Origin: Hymenobacter plasmatis | Lineage (GTDB): Bacteria > Bacteroidota > Bacteroidia > Cytophagales > Hymenobacteraceae | Assembly (NCBI RefSeq): GCF_020711255.1 | Contig: NZ_JAJFAW010000011.1 | Location: 62,001 to 126,000, forward strand | Length of the DNA stretch: 64,000 bases | Reading direction: 5' to 3' | In this document: in pieces, positions 18,375 to 25,670 of the stretch | How positions within the stretch are numbered: the stretch's first letter is position 1 | How the letters are laid out: each line of letters begins with the position of its first letter | Notes under the pieces: model-generated | Database searches by the model: none | What the model saw: only the letters and a program-made list of their open reading frames with translations | What the model was told of the DNA's origin: nothing | Position numbers and translations under genes: made by a program

Positions 18375-18737
18375 ATGCAGCCCATCAGAACCTGGACTAA
18401 CTCCCCCCTTGCCCGGATTGCCCGCGCCGTGCTGCGCAGCCAGCGCGTGGCCATGGTCATTGGCCAGACGGTACACCTGAGCGGCGCCAACCGCGAACAG
18501 TTCCTCGCCGACGCCGAATGGGTCGCCCACGAGCTGGTGCACGTGCGCCAATACCAGGAACATGGCCTGGTACGCTTTCTTTGGAAATACCTCGTCGAGT
18601 CGGCCCGCGTGGGCTACTACCACAATAAGTATGAGGTGGAAGCCCGTGATGAAGCCCGGCGCGTGGTGCTGGCCGACCCAAACCATACCCTTCGCCCGCT
18701 GCCCAAGCATTCGCAGCCCAGGCCCGCCCAGAGCTAG
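18375..18737 (+). CDS. Small HELxH zinc-peptidase-like protein (DUF4157-like)
   Basis: A 120-residue protein carrying HELVHVRQYQEHG at about residues 52-64, a HExxH-type zinc-binding motif followed by Q, as in DUF4157 domains. A second part (KYLVESARVGYYHNKYEVEA) supplies a downstream Glu that could be the third ligand. No signal peptide is evident. DUF4157 is often part of large toxin or phage-related proteins; here it is a minimal stand-alone version. The start is ATG 18375 rather than 18345. Confidence 0.7.
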   Translation: MQPIRTWTNSPLARIARAVLRSQRVAMVIGQTVHLSGANREQFLADAEWVAHELVHVRQYQEHGLVRFLWKYLVESARVGYYHNKYEVEARDEARRVVLADPNHTLRPLPKHSQPRPAQS

Positions 18738-19105
18738 CCAAGTGCCCTGTCCTAAAGACGGCCCTCCTCTCTACAGAGGTGGGCCGCTTGCTTATAGCAC
18801 CCCAAATTTCAGAGCACTTATGCTGCCTCAGAAGGGGAGCCAGGAAGCTGCTCGCCGCGGCCCTACTCCTGCCCAAAACAGCCGCCAGCGCGGGCCAACG
18901 GGGCTATGACGGCAAGCGCGTTAAGCCCAAGAAGCAACGAGCTTCTTCCTGCTAAGCAGCCAGGTATAGAATTATGGTTAAGTTTTAAATTATTGAGTAC
19001 TAGTGCAACATATGCTATAAAACTTACGAATAAAAGCCCGCGCAGCCCTTCTGCTGCGCACCCGTTTTCTCCTTCCTTTTCACCTATCATTTAGTTACTT
19101 TCACT
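18738..19105. other. Intergenic region with hairpin and a possible start-less small ORF
   Basis: It contains a hairpin near 18759-18788 (GGCCC..CCTCT-CTAC-AGAGG..GGGCC), terminator-like but without a T-run. Bases 18845-18955 on the plus strand read as KLLAAALLLPKTAASAG followed by a short basic tail ending in SSC and a stop. That resembles a small secreted protein, but no ATG, GTG or TTG lies in frame at the right place. It may be a degraded gene. The 3' part is AT-rich and leads to the next gene. Confidence 0.35.
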
Positions 19106-19999
19106 ATGGATAACCAACAAAACCAATCGGGCTCCCCAATGCCTGGTGACGACGTTCGCAACCAAAACGCAGGTAATACGACAGGTAGCACAAGCGCCGA
19201 TGCATCCGGTACCGGCGCCAGCGGTTCGCGCAAATCGAGTTCGGCCCGCGGCGCCTCGGCCCAAGGCAGCACGGGAGGCCAGGCTGGCGACCAGCGCAAC
19301 CAGGAAGGCGGCGCCCAGGGTGAAGGCCAGCCGGGCGATAAGATGCTCAATTCGGTGCTGGAAAGCGGCAAAAAATGGATTGAGGACTCTGGCGTGCTCA
19401 ACAGCGTGAACCAGCTTCCTCAGAGCGTAAAAGAATGGGGCTCGCGGGCCGCTACCCGCGTCGGCGACCTGACCACGACCCAGAAAATTGTGGGCGGTGC
19501 CCTGTTGGCCGTTGGCCTTGGGTATCTGGCCACGCGCAAGGGCAAATCAGGCACGTCGGAGTCGCGCTACGACCGCCAGAGCAGCGGTAGCTACGGCCGC
19601 CGTTCCAGCTACGGCTACCAGGCGCCCGATGCATCTAACAGCCGCCGTACCACGGTAGGCAGCGGCCGTTCCGATAGCGGCTCGGCCTATGGCAACAGCG
19701 GCTCTGGCTATGGCAGCAGCGGCAACTACAACAGTGGCAGCAGCTACGGTTCGGGTGCCGGCTCCAGCAGCAGCGACCGCGGTAGCAGCAGCTACGGCTC
19801 CAACAGCGACCGCGGCGGTAACTTCGGCTCTAATAGCGACCGCGGCAACTACAGCTCCAGTGGCAGCACCACGGGCGGCAGTGGCTCAAGCAGCGGCTCC
19901 GGCTTTGGCTCCCCGTCTTCGGGCGGCGACTTTGGCTCGCGCACATCGGAGGAGAGCAGCTACCGTTCTAAACACGAAGATTTCCGCAGCATCGAATAG
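19106..19999 (+). CDS. Ser/Gly/Tyr-rich low-complexity protein with one hydrophobic segment
   Basis: A 297-residue protein in three parts. A hydrophilic Gly/Ser/Gln-rich N-terminus covers about residues 1-90. A central folded-looking segment (LESGKKWIEDSGVLNSVNQL) leads into a hydrophobic stretch IVGGALLAVGLGYLA near 131-145. The C-terminal region is dominated by Ser, Gly, Tyr and Asp-Arg-Gly repeats (SNSDRGG, SYGSG). I recognise no family. It could be a membrane-tethered disordered protein, perhaps stress related; this is a guess. A strong bidirectional terminator follows. Confidence 0.6.
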   Translation: MDNQQNQSGSPMPGDDVRNQNAGNTTGSTSADASGTGASGSRKSSSARGASAQGSTGGQAGDQRNQEGGAQGEGQPGDKMLNSVLESGKKWIEDSGVLNSVNQLPQSVKEWGSRAATRVGDLTTTQKIVGGALLAVGLGYLATRKGKSGTSESRYDRQSSGSYGRRSSYGYQAPDASNSRRTTVGSGRSDSGSAYGNSGSGYGSSGNYNSGSSYGSGAGSSSSDRGSSSYGSNSDRGGNFGSNSDRGNYSSSGSTTGGSGSSSGSGFGSPSSGGDFGSRTSEESSYRSKHEDFRSIE

Positions 20000-20027
20000 G
20001 CTTATTGCCTAAGGCATGAGTGCCAAC

Positions 20028-20064
20028 AAAAAGCCCCGCTTCAGCTTGAAGCGGGGCTTTTTTT
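20028..20064. terminator. Bidirectional Rho-independent terminator
   Basis: Perfect 11-base arms (20031-20041 and 20049-20059) have a 7-base loop and a T-run on the plus side, with an A-run before. It separates convergent genes. Confidence 0.9.
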
Positions 20065-20080
20065 ATGCAGCAGTGGCCTG

Positions 20081-21007
20081 CTAGATGTTCATGGCTGACT
20101 CGCGGCGGCGCATCTTGCCGGCCGGAATGCCGAACATCATCTTAAAGCGGCGGCAGAAGTACGCGGTGTCTTTGTAGCCCACTTCCTTGCCGATGTCGCG
20201 GATGCTTTTCTTCGTCGTGCGCAGCAGGAACACGGCGCGCTCCATGCGCTGGTATTCGATGTAATCCTGCGGGTTGATGTTGGTCAGCATCTTGAAGTAC
20301 TGGCCCACGTAGTCTTCGCTCACGTTGGCCACGCCGCTCAGCACCTTGTTGCTGAGGTCGCCGCCCAGGTTCTCCTTGATGTAGTTGAACAGGTCGATGA
20401 GGCGCGGGTCCTTGAAGTAGGTGCTGTTGGTGGCCAGCTGCTCCACAAACATGTTGTTGCGCAGCACGTAGCGCACCACTTCCACCACGATGTTCTCGGT
20501 GTAGATGTTGATGAGGCGCTCGCGGCCGGGCAGGTCCTGCATGCTTTCTTCTACCACCTTAATCACCAGGTTGGCGAGCTTGGGCTGCCCGCTGATGAGG
20601 AAGGCGGGCACGTCGAGCGAGGCGAAAAAGTTCACCGAGTCAAACACTTTGGCCTCGAAGCTCACGAAGCTGTGGCTTTCGTCGGCGTCGCCAATCAGGT
20701 CGAGGTTGTCGTTGGAATGAAAGAACTTATCCTTGTTGGTGATGAGGTCGTCGTTGGTGATAACCCGATTCTTCTGGTCTACGCCGTAGCTCACGCGGGT
20801 GGGCCGGCCGCCGGGGATGAAGAGCATTTCGCCTTCCTCCACTACCGTTTCCTCGTCGCCAAAGGTGATATGGCCCTTGTGCAAGAGAATAAGGTTGTTG
20901 CCGACGTCGTAGGAATTCTTAACCGTGAAGGGCTGGTGCAAAACCAGGTTCTTGGCTTTGATGTACCGGACGCCTAGCGACTCAATGACTTTATTGTAAT
21001 CTTCCAT
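20081..21007 (-). CDS. AraC family transcriptional regulator
   Basis: A 308-residue regulator. The N-terminal half contains a cupin-like sensing segment (NNLILLHKGHITFGDEE ... EGEMLFIPGGRPTRVSYG). The C-terminal AraC/XylS double helix-turn-helix spans about 200-300, with LSNKVLSGVANVSEDYVGQY and the signature IRDIGKEVGYKDTAYFCRRF. It binds DNA in response to an unknown ligand. Its neighbour upstream is an acyl-CoA dehydrogenase gene on the same strand, separated by a terminator, so the pair is probably not one operon. Confidence 0.92.
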   Translation of the reverse strand: MEDYNKVIESLGVRYIKAKNLVLHQPFTVKNSYDVGNNLILLHKGHITFGDEETVVEEGEMLFIPGGRPTRVSYGVDQKNRVITNDDLITNKDKFFHSNDNLDLIGDADESHSFVSFEAKVFDSVNFFASLDVPAFLISGQPKLANLVIKVVEESMQDLPGRERLINIYTENIVVEVVRYVLRNNMFVEQLATNSTYFKDPRLIDLFNYIKENLGGDLSNKVLSGVANVSEDYVGQYFKMLTNINPQDYIEYQRMERAVFLLRTTKKSIRDIGKEVGYKDTAYFCRRFKMMFGIPAGKMRRRESAMNI

Positions 21008-21102
21008 AATTCGAACTGCCGAAATGGCCTGTTGGAGGGTGCGGGTTGGGTAACTGGGTGGCTACCGCAGTGCAATATAACAGGTTGAAATTCACAAAAA
21101 CT

Positions 21103-21133
21103 AAAAACCCAGCCAAATAGTGGCTGGGTTTTG
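21103..21133 (-). terminator. Rho-independent terminator of the acyl-CoA dehydrogenase gene
   Basis: AACCCAGCC (21106-21114) pairs with GGCTGGGTT (21122-21130). On the minus strand the stem is followed by a T-rich stretch. Confidence 0.8.
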
Positions 21134-21166
21134 TGCAATGAATCTGAATTTTAGGCAATTCGGCCC

Positions 21167-22327
21167 TTACTTGAGGATTTCCCGCGAAATCACAATTTTC
21201 TGAATTTCGGAAGTCCCCTCGTAAATCTGGGTAATCTTGGCGTCGCGCATAAAGCGTTCCACGTGGTATTCTTTCACAAAGCCGTAGCCACCATGAATCT
21301 GCACGGCTTCTACTGCCGAGTCCATCGCCACCTTAGAAGCAAACAGCTTGGCCATGGCACCAGACTTGGCGTAGTCGGCGCCGTTGTCCTTGTCGGCCGC
21401 GGCCTGCAGGCACAGCAGGCGCGCCGCGTCGATGTTGGTGGCCATATCGGCCAGCTTAAACTGAATGGCCTGGTGCTTGGCAATTTCGACTCCAAAGGCT
21501 TTGCGCTCCTTGGCGTACTTCAGGCTGAGCTCCAGCGAGCCGGAGGCAATGCCCAGGGCCTGCGCCGCAATACCAATGCGGCCACCGGCCAGCACCTGCA
21601 TGGCAAACTTAAAGCCGAAGCCGTCGGCGCCGATGCGGTTCTCCTTGGGCACCTTCACGTCGGTGAACATCAGCGAGCAGGTGTCGGAGCCCCGGATGCC
21701 GAGTTTGTTCTCTTTGGGGCCCTGGATGAAGCCGGGCATGTCCTTGTCGACAATCAGCACGTTGATGCCGCGCGACTTCAGCTCGGGGTTGGTTTGGGCG
21801 ATTACGAGGTATACCGAAGCGGTGGTGCCGTTGGTAATCCAGTTCTTGGTGCCGTTGAGCAGATAGTGGTCGCCTTTGTCTTCGGCTGTGGTACGCTGGC
21901 TGGTGGCGTCGGAGCCGGCTTCGGGCTCGCTCAGCGCGAAGGCGCCGATGATTTCGCCTGAGCACAGGCGCGGCAGGTATTTCTGCTTCTGCTCCTCGGT
22001 GCCGTACTTTTCCAGGCCCCAGCACACCAGCGAGTTGTTCACGCTCATGATAACCGAGCAGGAAGCATCCACCTTGCTGATTTCTTCCATGGCCAGCACG
22101 TAGCTCACGGTATCGAGGCCGCTGCCGCCGTAGTCGGGGCTTACCATCATGCCCATAAAACCCAGCTCGCCCATTTTCTTGACTTGCTCGGTGGGGAATT
22201 TCTGGTGCTCGTCGCGCTCGATGACCCCGGCCCACAACTCGCTCTGGGCAAAGTCACGGGCGGCGTCGCGCACGGCCAGCTGCTCTTCGGTCAGCTGGTA
22301 AATGTTGGTGGAAGTGGCGGTTTGCAT
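21167..22327 (-). CDS. Acyl-CoA dehydrogenase, short-chain/butyryl-CoA type
   Basis: A 386-residue FAD enzyme that oxidises acyl-CoA to trans-2-enoyl-CoA in beta-oxidation and passes electrons to ETF. Signatures are GAFALSEPEAGSDATSQRTT (FAD/substrate binding), GGRIGIAAQALGIASGSL and the C-terminal QIHGGYGFVKEYHVERFMRD. The catalytic base Glu is in IYEGTSEIQKIVISR. Length and sequence fit the SCAD/Bcd group. The frame runs to 22414, but ATG 22327 (MQTATSTNIY) is the normal start. A TACTTTTG -7 box lies 30 bases upstream. Confidence 0.95.
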   Translation of the reverse strand: MQTATSTNIYQLTEEQLAVRDAARDFAQSELWAGVIERDEHQKFPTEQVKKMGELGFMGMMVSPDYGGSGLDTVSYVLAMEEISKVDASCSVIMSVNNSLVCWGLEKYGTEEQKQKYLPRLCSGEIIGAFALSEPEAGSDATSQRTTAEDKGDHYLLNGTKNWITNGTTASVYLVIAQTNPELKSRGINVLIVDKDMPGFIQGPKENKLGIRGSDTCSLMFTDVKVPKENRIGADGFGFKFAMQVLAGGRIGIAAQALGIASGSLELSLKYAKERKAFGVEIAKHQAIQFKLADMATNIDAARLLCLQAAADKDNGADYAKSGAMAKLFASKVAMDSAVEAVQIHGGYGFVKEYHVERFMRDAKITQIYEGTSEIQKIVISREILK

Positions 22328-22357
22328 GTACAGGGTGGGAATAGGGCGTTGAAAGGA

Positions 22358-22365
22358 CAAAAGTA
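22358..22365 (-). promoter_or_regulatory. -7 promoter box TACTTTTG, acyl-CoA dehydrogenase
   Basis: A perfect TAnnTTTG match on the minus strand, 30 bases before the ATG at 22327. No clear TTG is seen at -33. Confidence 0.5.
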
Positions 22366-22547
22366 CGCCCATCGCGCGGGGCGGGCAAGGTGCACCATTC
22401 CGGCATTGTGGCATTACCCAACAATCTGAAATCCAAAAGTTTTACGCGCCGCCACTCCATTCGGCCAGAAAAAACCTGCCGGCACGCCGCGGCGGCGCTG
22501 TTGCTTCAGCTCAACAATGCCGCGCCAAGCACGACTTTTATTCCTTT

Positions 22548-22910
22548 ATGACGCTACGCCTCCTCAGTCGCTACGCGCTGGCCTTGCTTTTTGTGCTGGC
22601 CGGCACTTGGCATTTTGTGCACCCGGGCACTTATCTGGCCATTATGCTGCCGCAACTGCCGCAGCCCCTGGCGCTGGTGTACGTGAGCGGGGTTTTCGAA
22701 GTCCTGGGCGGGGTAGGCCTGCTGCTCCACCGCACCCGTCGCCTGGCGGGCTGGGGACTGCTGGCGCTGCTGGTAGCCGTGTTTCCGGCCAATCTGTACA
22801 TGGCCCTGATTCACGAAAAGCTCGGCGTTCCGGGGTGGGTGGCCTGGGGCCGGCTGCCCCTGCAGCTTCCGCTGATGTGGTGGGTATGGCGGGTAAGCCG
22901 CCAACGGTAG
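22548..22910 (+). CDS. DoxX-like family membrane protein
   Basis: A 120-residue protein with four predicted transmembrane helices. The first helix ends in GTWHFVHPGTYLAIM, and GVFEVLGGVGLLLHRTRRLAG follows in helix 2. This is the usual DoxX/DoxD-like small membrane protein pattern; the physiological role is mostly unknown. It is transcribed divergently from the acyl-CoA dehydrogenase, with a secreted-protein gene 45 bases downstream. Confidence 0.8.
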   Translation: MTLRLLSRYALALLFVLAGTWHFVHPGTYLAIMLPQLPQPLALVYVSGVFEVLGGVGLLLHRTRRLAGWGLLALLVAVFPANLYMALIHEKLGVPGWVAWGRLPLQLPLMWWVWRVSRQR

Positions 22911-22955
22911 CTGGACATTACCTTGTAGCCACTTTTCTACCGCCTTACCGCTTTT

Positions 22956-23564
22956 ATGATTTCCATCCGTTCGACTGGCAGTGTCCTAGTCCTGCTGGTG
23001 CTGAGCTGCCTATCAGCTCAAGCGCAGTCCCAATCCGTAACCGTTCAGTCTACTGTCGTTCGTGCGGCAGGCGCTGAGGCTGCGTCACCGCTCACGCGTT
23101 ACACCGCCGTGCGCGATTCGTTGATGCGGCGGGTGGATAGGGTCCATGCCCAGGCCGAGCTTCGGATGGCTTCTTTCAAGAGCACGCGCGGCTCATTCGG
23201 GGGGCTGCATCGCCGGGTCAGGAGCTACGATGCCACCACCGCCCCTTTTATCAGCGACACCGGGGTTCGGAGCGCCACCACTCACCTGGTCAAATCCCAG
23301 CTTACCAAGCAGCGCGACGGCATCGAACTGGAGAAAGTGCGGTATTATGACCCGAAAGGCCGCTTGGTACTCTCGGAGCAGTACGAGGGGCATCGCCTCA
23401 CCCAGCTTGAGCTACTGGAGTACCCCGAGTTGTTGAACGTCCCCACTACCACATGGCTCTTGGTGCGCGGCGACTATATCATGCGCACTTCCAACCCCGA
23501 TTCCATCACTAAAACCCCAAAGAAAATCAGCTACTATTTCAGCTACCGCCCCAATGCGGAGTAG
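22956..23564 (+). CDS. Secreted protein of unknown function
   Basis: A 202-residue protein with a Sec signal peptide (about residues 1-24, cleavage near LSAQAQ). A mature part rich in charged residues follows, including TKQRDGIELEKVRYYDPKGR and a C-terminal ISYYFSYRPNAE. I recognise no family. The central part resembles the MORN-like 'phrase' of Bacteroidota periplasmic proteins (YYDPKGRLVLSEQYEG) but contains only one such unit. Confidence 0.6.
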   Translation: MISIRSTGSVLVLLVLSCLSAQAQSQSVTVQSTVVRAAGAEAASPLTRYTAVRDSLMRRVDRVHAQAELRMASFKSTRGSFGGLHRRVRSYDATTAPFISDTGVRSATTHLVKSQLTKQRDGIELEKVRYYDPKGRLVLSEQYEGHRLTQLELLEYPELLNVPTTTWLLVRGDYIMRTSNPDSITKTPKKISYYFSYRPNAE

Positions 23565-23584
23565 GAAGGGCAGTTGAGCTGGAC

Positions 23585-25324
23585 CTACTCCCAGCGCACG
23601 TCCAATAGCCGCAGCTGCACGCTGCGCTGGCCGCGGTACTCGTTTAGCTCAACTGTATAGCACGCACTGAACGGCTGGCCTAGCTCAATTTCCGTCAGGT
23701 AGTCGGCCAGGCCAAACCCGATGGCGTCCACGGCCGGCCCCGACGTATCGGCCGAGGCCAGGCGCAGCTTGAGGTGCCCCTGCCCTACCACCCGGGCGCT
23801 ATTGGGCACGGCCACCAACCGCCGCGACGCAAACACGGGATTAGGGTTACCGGGCCCGAACGGCTCCATGCGGCGTAGCTCCGCAAAAAACTCTTCGTTG
23901 ATGCGGCTCAGGGGCAGCGCCGCGGCCACTTCTACCGGCCGCACGAGGTGCTCGGTGGTAAGGGTATCGGCCACCACTTCTTCAAACCGCCGCTGGAAAG
24001 CCGGCACGTTTTCTACCTTCAAGGTGAGGCCGGCCGCGGCGCGGTGCCCGCCAAACTGGTCGAGCAGCGGGGCACAGGCTTCCAGCGCTTCGTGCACGTC
24101 GAACCCCGCCACGGAGCGGGCCGAGCCCGTGGCCTTGCCATCGCGCTGGGTCAGGATGACGGTGGGACGGTAATATTGGTCCAGGCAGCGCGAGGCCACG
24201 ATGCCCAACACGCCCTGGTGCCAGTCGGACTTGTAGAGCACGGTGGCGCGGGCGTTTTGCAGCGTGGGGCTGCCGGCAATCATGTCCAGCGCCTCTTGGG
24301 TAGTGTGCTGGTCGGAGCCGCGACGCTGCTGGTTCATCTGGTCCACCACTTCGGCAGTGTAGCGGGCCTCCTGCTGGTCGGGCGCGAGCAGCATGGCCAC
24401 GGCGCGGCGGGCATCGCCCATGCGCCCAGCGGCATTAATACGCGGCGCAAAGCCGAATATCAGGCTGCTGATGCCCAGCGGGCCCTCGCGCAGCGTGGCC
24501 AGCTCGCGCAGGGCCGCCAGGCCCGGCCGCAGCAAGTGGGCATCTTCGTTGAAGCGCCGCAGGCCGTGGGCGGCTAGGATGCGGTTTTCGCCGGTGATGG
24601 GCACGATGTCGGCCGCAATGCTCACCGTCACCAAATCCAGCAGATCGTGCAGCCGCGCCTCGGGCAGGCCCAGGCGTTCGCCCAACGCCTGCATCAGCTT
24701 GAAGCCCACCCCGCAGCCCGACAGCTCTTTGTACGGATACTCGCATTCGGCCCGCTTGGGGTCGAGTACTGCCACGGCAGCGGGCAACTCTTCGCCGGGC
24801 AGGTGGTGGTCGCAAATGATAAAGTCAACGCCCTGGCTGGTGGCGTAGGCCACCTGTGCCACGGCTTTGATGCCGCAGTCCAGCGCAACAATGAGCTGGA
24901 AGCCATTGGCCGCGGCAAAATCAATGGCCTTCTCGGAGATGCCGTAGCCTTCGGTGTAGCGGTCCGGGATGTAGTCGCGCAGCCGCTCCGCGCCGAAGAG
25001 CGGCGTGAGGTAGCTCACCACCGTGGCCACGGAGGTAATGCCGTCCACGTCGTAGTCGCCCAATACCAGCACCTTTTCGCCGGCGTGGTAAGCCTGCGTG
25101 AGGCGGGCTACGGCGCGGTCCATGTCGCGCATCAGCAGCGGGTTGGGCAGCTGGCGCAGGTCGGGGTGGAAAAAGGCCGCGGCGGCCTCGGGCGTATCAA
25201 GGCCCCGCTGCACCAGGAGGGCCGCTACTTCGGGGGCAATAAATAAGGCCTCGGTGAGGCTGTGGGCCTTATAGCGGTCCGGTTCGGGGATATAATTCCA
25301 GCGCTTACTAGCGGATATGGGCAT
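23585..25324 (-). CDS. recJ: Single-stranded-DNA-specific exonuclease RecJ
   Basis: A 579-residue DHH-family 5'-3' exonuclease used in recombinational and mismatch repair. Metal-binding motifs are LGDYDVDGITS (residues 88-98), VALDCGIKA and CDHHLPGEELP (D172-H173-H174). Later come GRMGDAR and the DHHA1 motif FGGHRAAAGLTL. A C-terminal OB-like domain follows. The length fits the family. A TACTTTTG -7 box lies 24 bases before the start. It is divergent from a tiny membrane-protein gene. Confidence 0.96.
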   Translation of the reverse strand: MPISASKRWNYIPEPDRYKAHSLTEALFIAPEVAALLVQRGLDTPEAAAAFFHPDLRQLPNPLLMRDMDRAVARLTQAYHAGEKVLVLGDYDVDGITSVATVVSYLTPLFGAERLRDYIPDRYTEGYGISEKAIDFAAANGFQLIVALDCGIKAVAQVAYATSQGVDFIICDHHLPGEELPAAVAVLDPKRAECEYPYKELSGCGVGFKLMQALGERLGLPEARLHDLLDLVTVSIAADIVPITGENRILAAHGLRRFNEDAHLLRPGLAALRELATLREGPLGISSLIFGFAPRINAAGRMGDARRAVAMLLAPDQQEARYTAEVVDQMNQQRRGSDQHTTQEALDMIAGSPTLQNARATVLYKSDWHQGVLGIVASRCLDQYYRPTVILTQRDGKATGSARSVAGFDVHEALEACAPLLDQFGGHRAAAGLTLKVENVPAFQRRFEEVVADTLTTEHLVRPVEVAAALPLSRINEEFFAELRRMEPFGPGNPNPVFASRRLVAVPNSARVVGQGHLKLRLASADTSGPAVDAIGFGLADYLTEIELGQPFSACYTVELNEYRGQRSVQLRLLDVRWE

Positions 25325-25347
25325 CTGATACGTCGTAGAAATGGCCT

Positions 25348-25355
25348 CAAAAGTA
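25348..25355 (-). promoter_or_regulatory. -7 promoter box TACTTTTG for recJ
   Basis: A perfect TAnnTTTG match on the minus strand, 24 bases upstream of the recJ ATG at 25324. Confidence 0.5.
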
Positions 25356-25385
25356 CGACCAAACCCCTCCCCGCGCCCGCCGGCT

Positions 25386-25393
25386 TATCTTTG
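25386..25393 (+). promoter_or_regulatory. -7 promoter box TATCTTTG for the 37-residue gene
   Basis: A perfect TAnnTTTG match on the plus strand, 29 bases before ATG 25422. Its presence supports the short gene being real. Confidence 0.45.
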
Positions 25394-25421
25394 GCACCCG
25401 GCTTTGCTACTGCCGTGCCCT

Positions 25422-25535
25422 ATGCGTAAGCTGCAAGATTTTTACCGCAAATACCGCCAGTACATCCTCTCCGATGGGCTGATGTACGTGGTATTTATTC
25501 TGGCGCTGGCGCTAATGTTCGTGTTTTTCGGGTAA
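25422..25535 (+). CDS. Very small single-pass membrane protein (37 residues)
   Basis: ATG 25422 to TAA gives 37 residues: a basic amphipathic N-terminus MRKLQDFYRKYRQYILSD, then one strongly hydrophobic helix MYVVFILALALMFVFFG at the very C-terminus. The positive-inside charge pattern is good. A longer frame from 25341 adds a low-complexity Pro-rich stretch and overlaps the putative promoter, so the short form is preferred. No family recognised. Confidence 0.55.
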   Translation: MRKLQDFYRKYRQYILSDGLMYVVFILALALMFVFFG

Positions 25536-25569
25536 AGTACGCGGAGCCTTTAATGGCCTAGAACACGCC

Positions 25570-25658
25570 GTCTGTCATGCTGACACGGGAAGCATCTTAT
25601 CCCCGCTGAACGAGTCGTTGAGCCGTGAGAAGGTGCTTCCTGCGTCAGCATGACAGAC
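25570..25658. repeat. REP-type inverted repeat (GTCATGCTGA family), copy 1
   Basis: Arms 25570-25598 and 25630-25658 (29 bases each) match with three differences. The outer ends are GTCTGTCATGCTGAC and its complement. It lies between the 37-residue gene and the TPR gene. It is related to the copies near 33.0, 49.8, 50.6 and 54.9 kb. Confidence 0.85.
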
Positions 25659-25670
25659 GTTCTTATTTAA

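Noticed and set aside
18863..19090. 75-codon minus-strand frame in the gap before the Ser/Gly/Tyr-rich gene
   Set aside because: A single hydrophobic stretch only; no start context and no family.
19689..19999. Possible CRISPR-like or tandem DNA repeat
   Set aside because: Repeats are irregular, in frame and explained by low-complexity protein coding; no constant spacer length.
21257..21272. parS-like CGTTCCACGTGGTATT inside the acyl-CoA dehydrogenase gene
   Set aside because: Only 12 of 16 positions match and the right half-site is lost. It is explained by conserved coding for the family motif.
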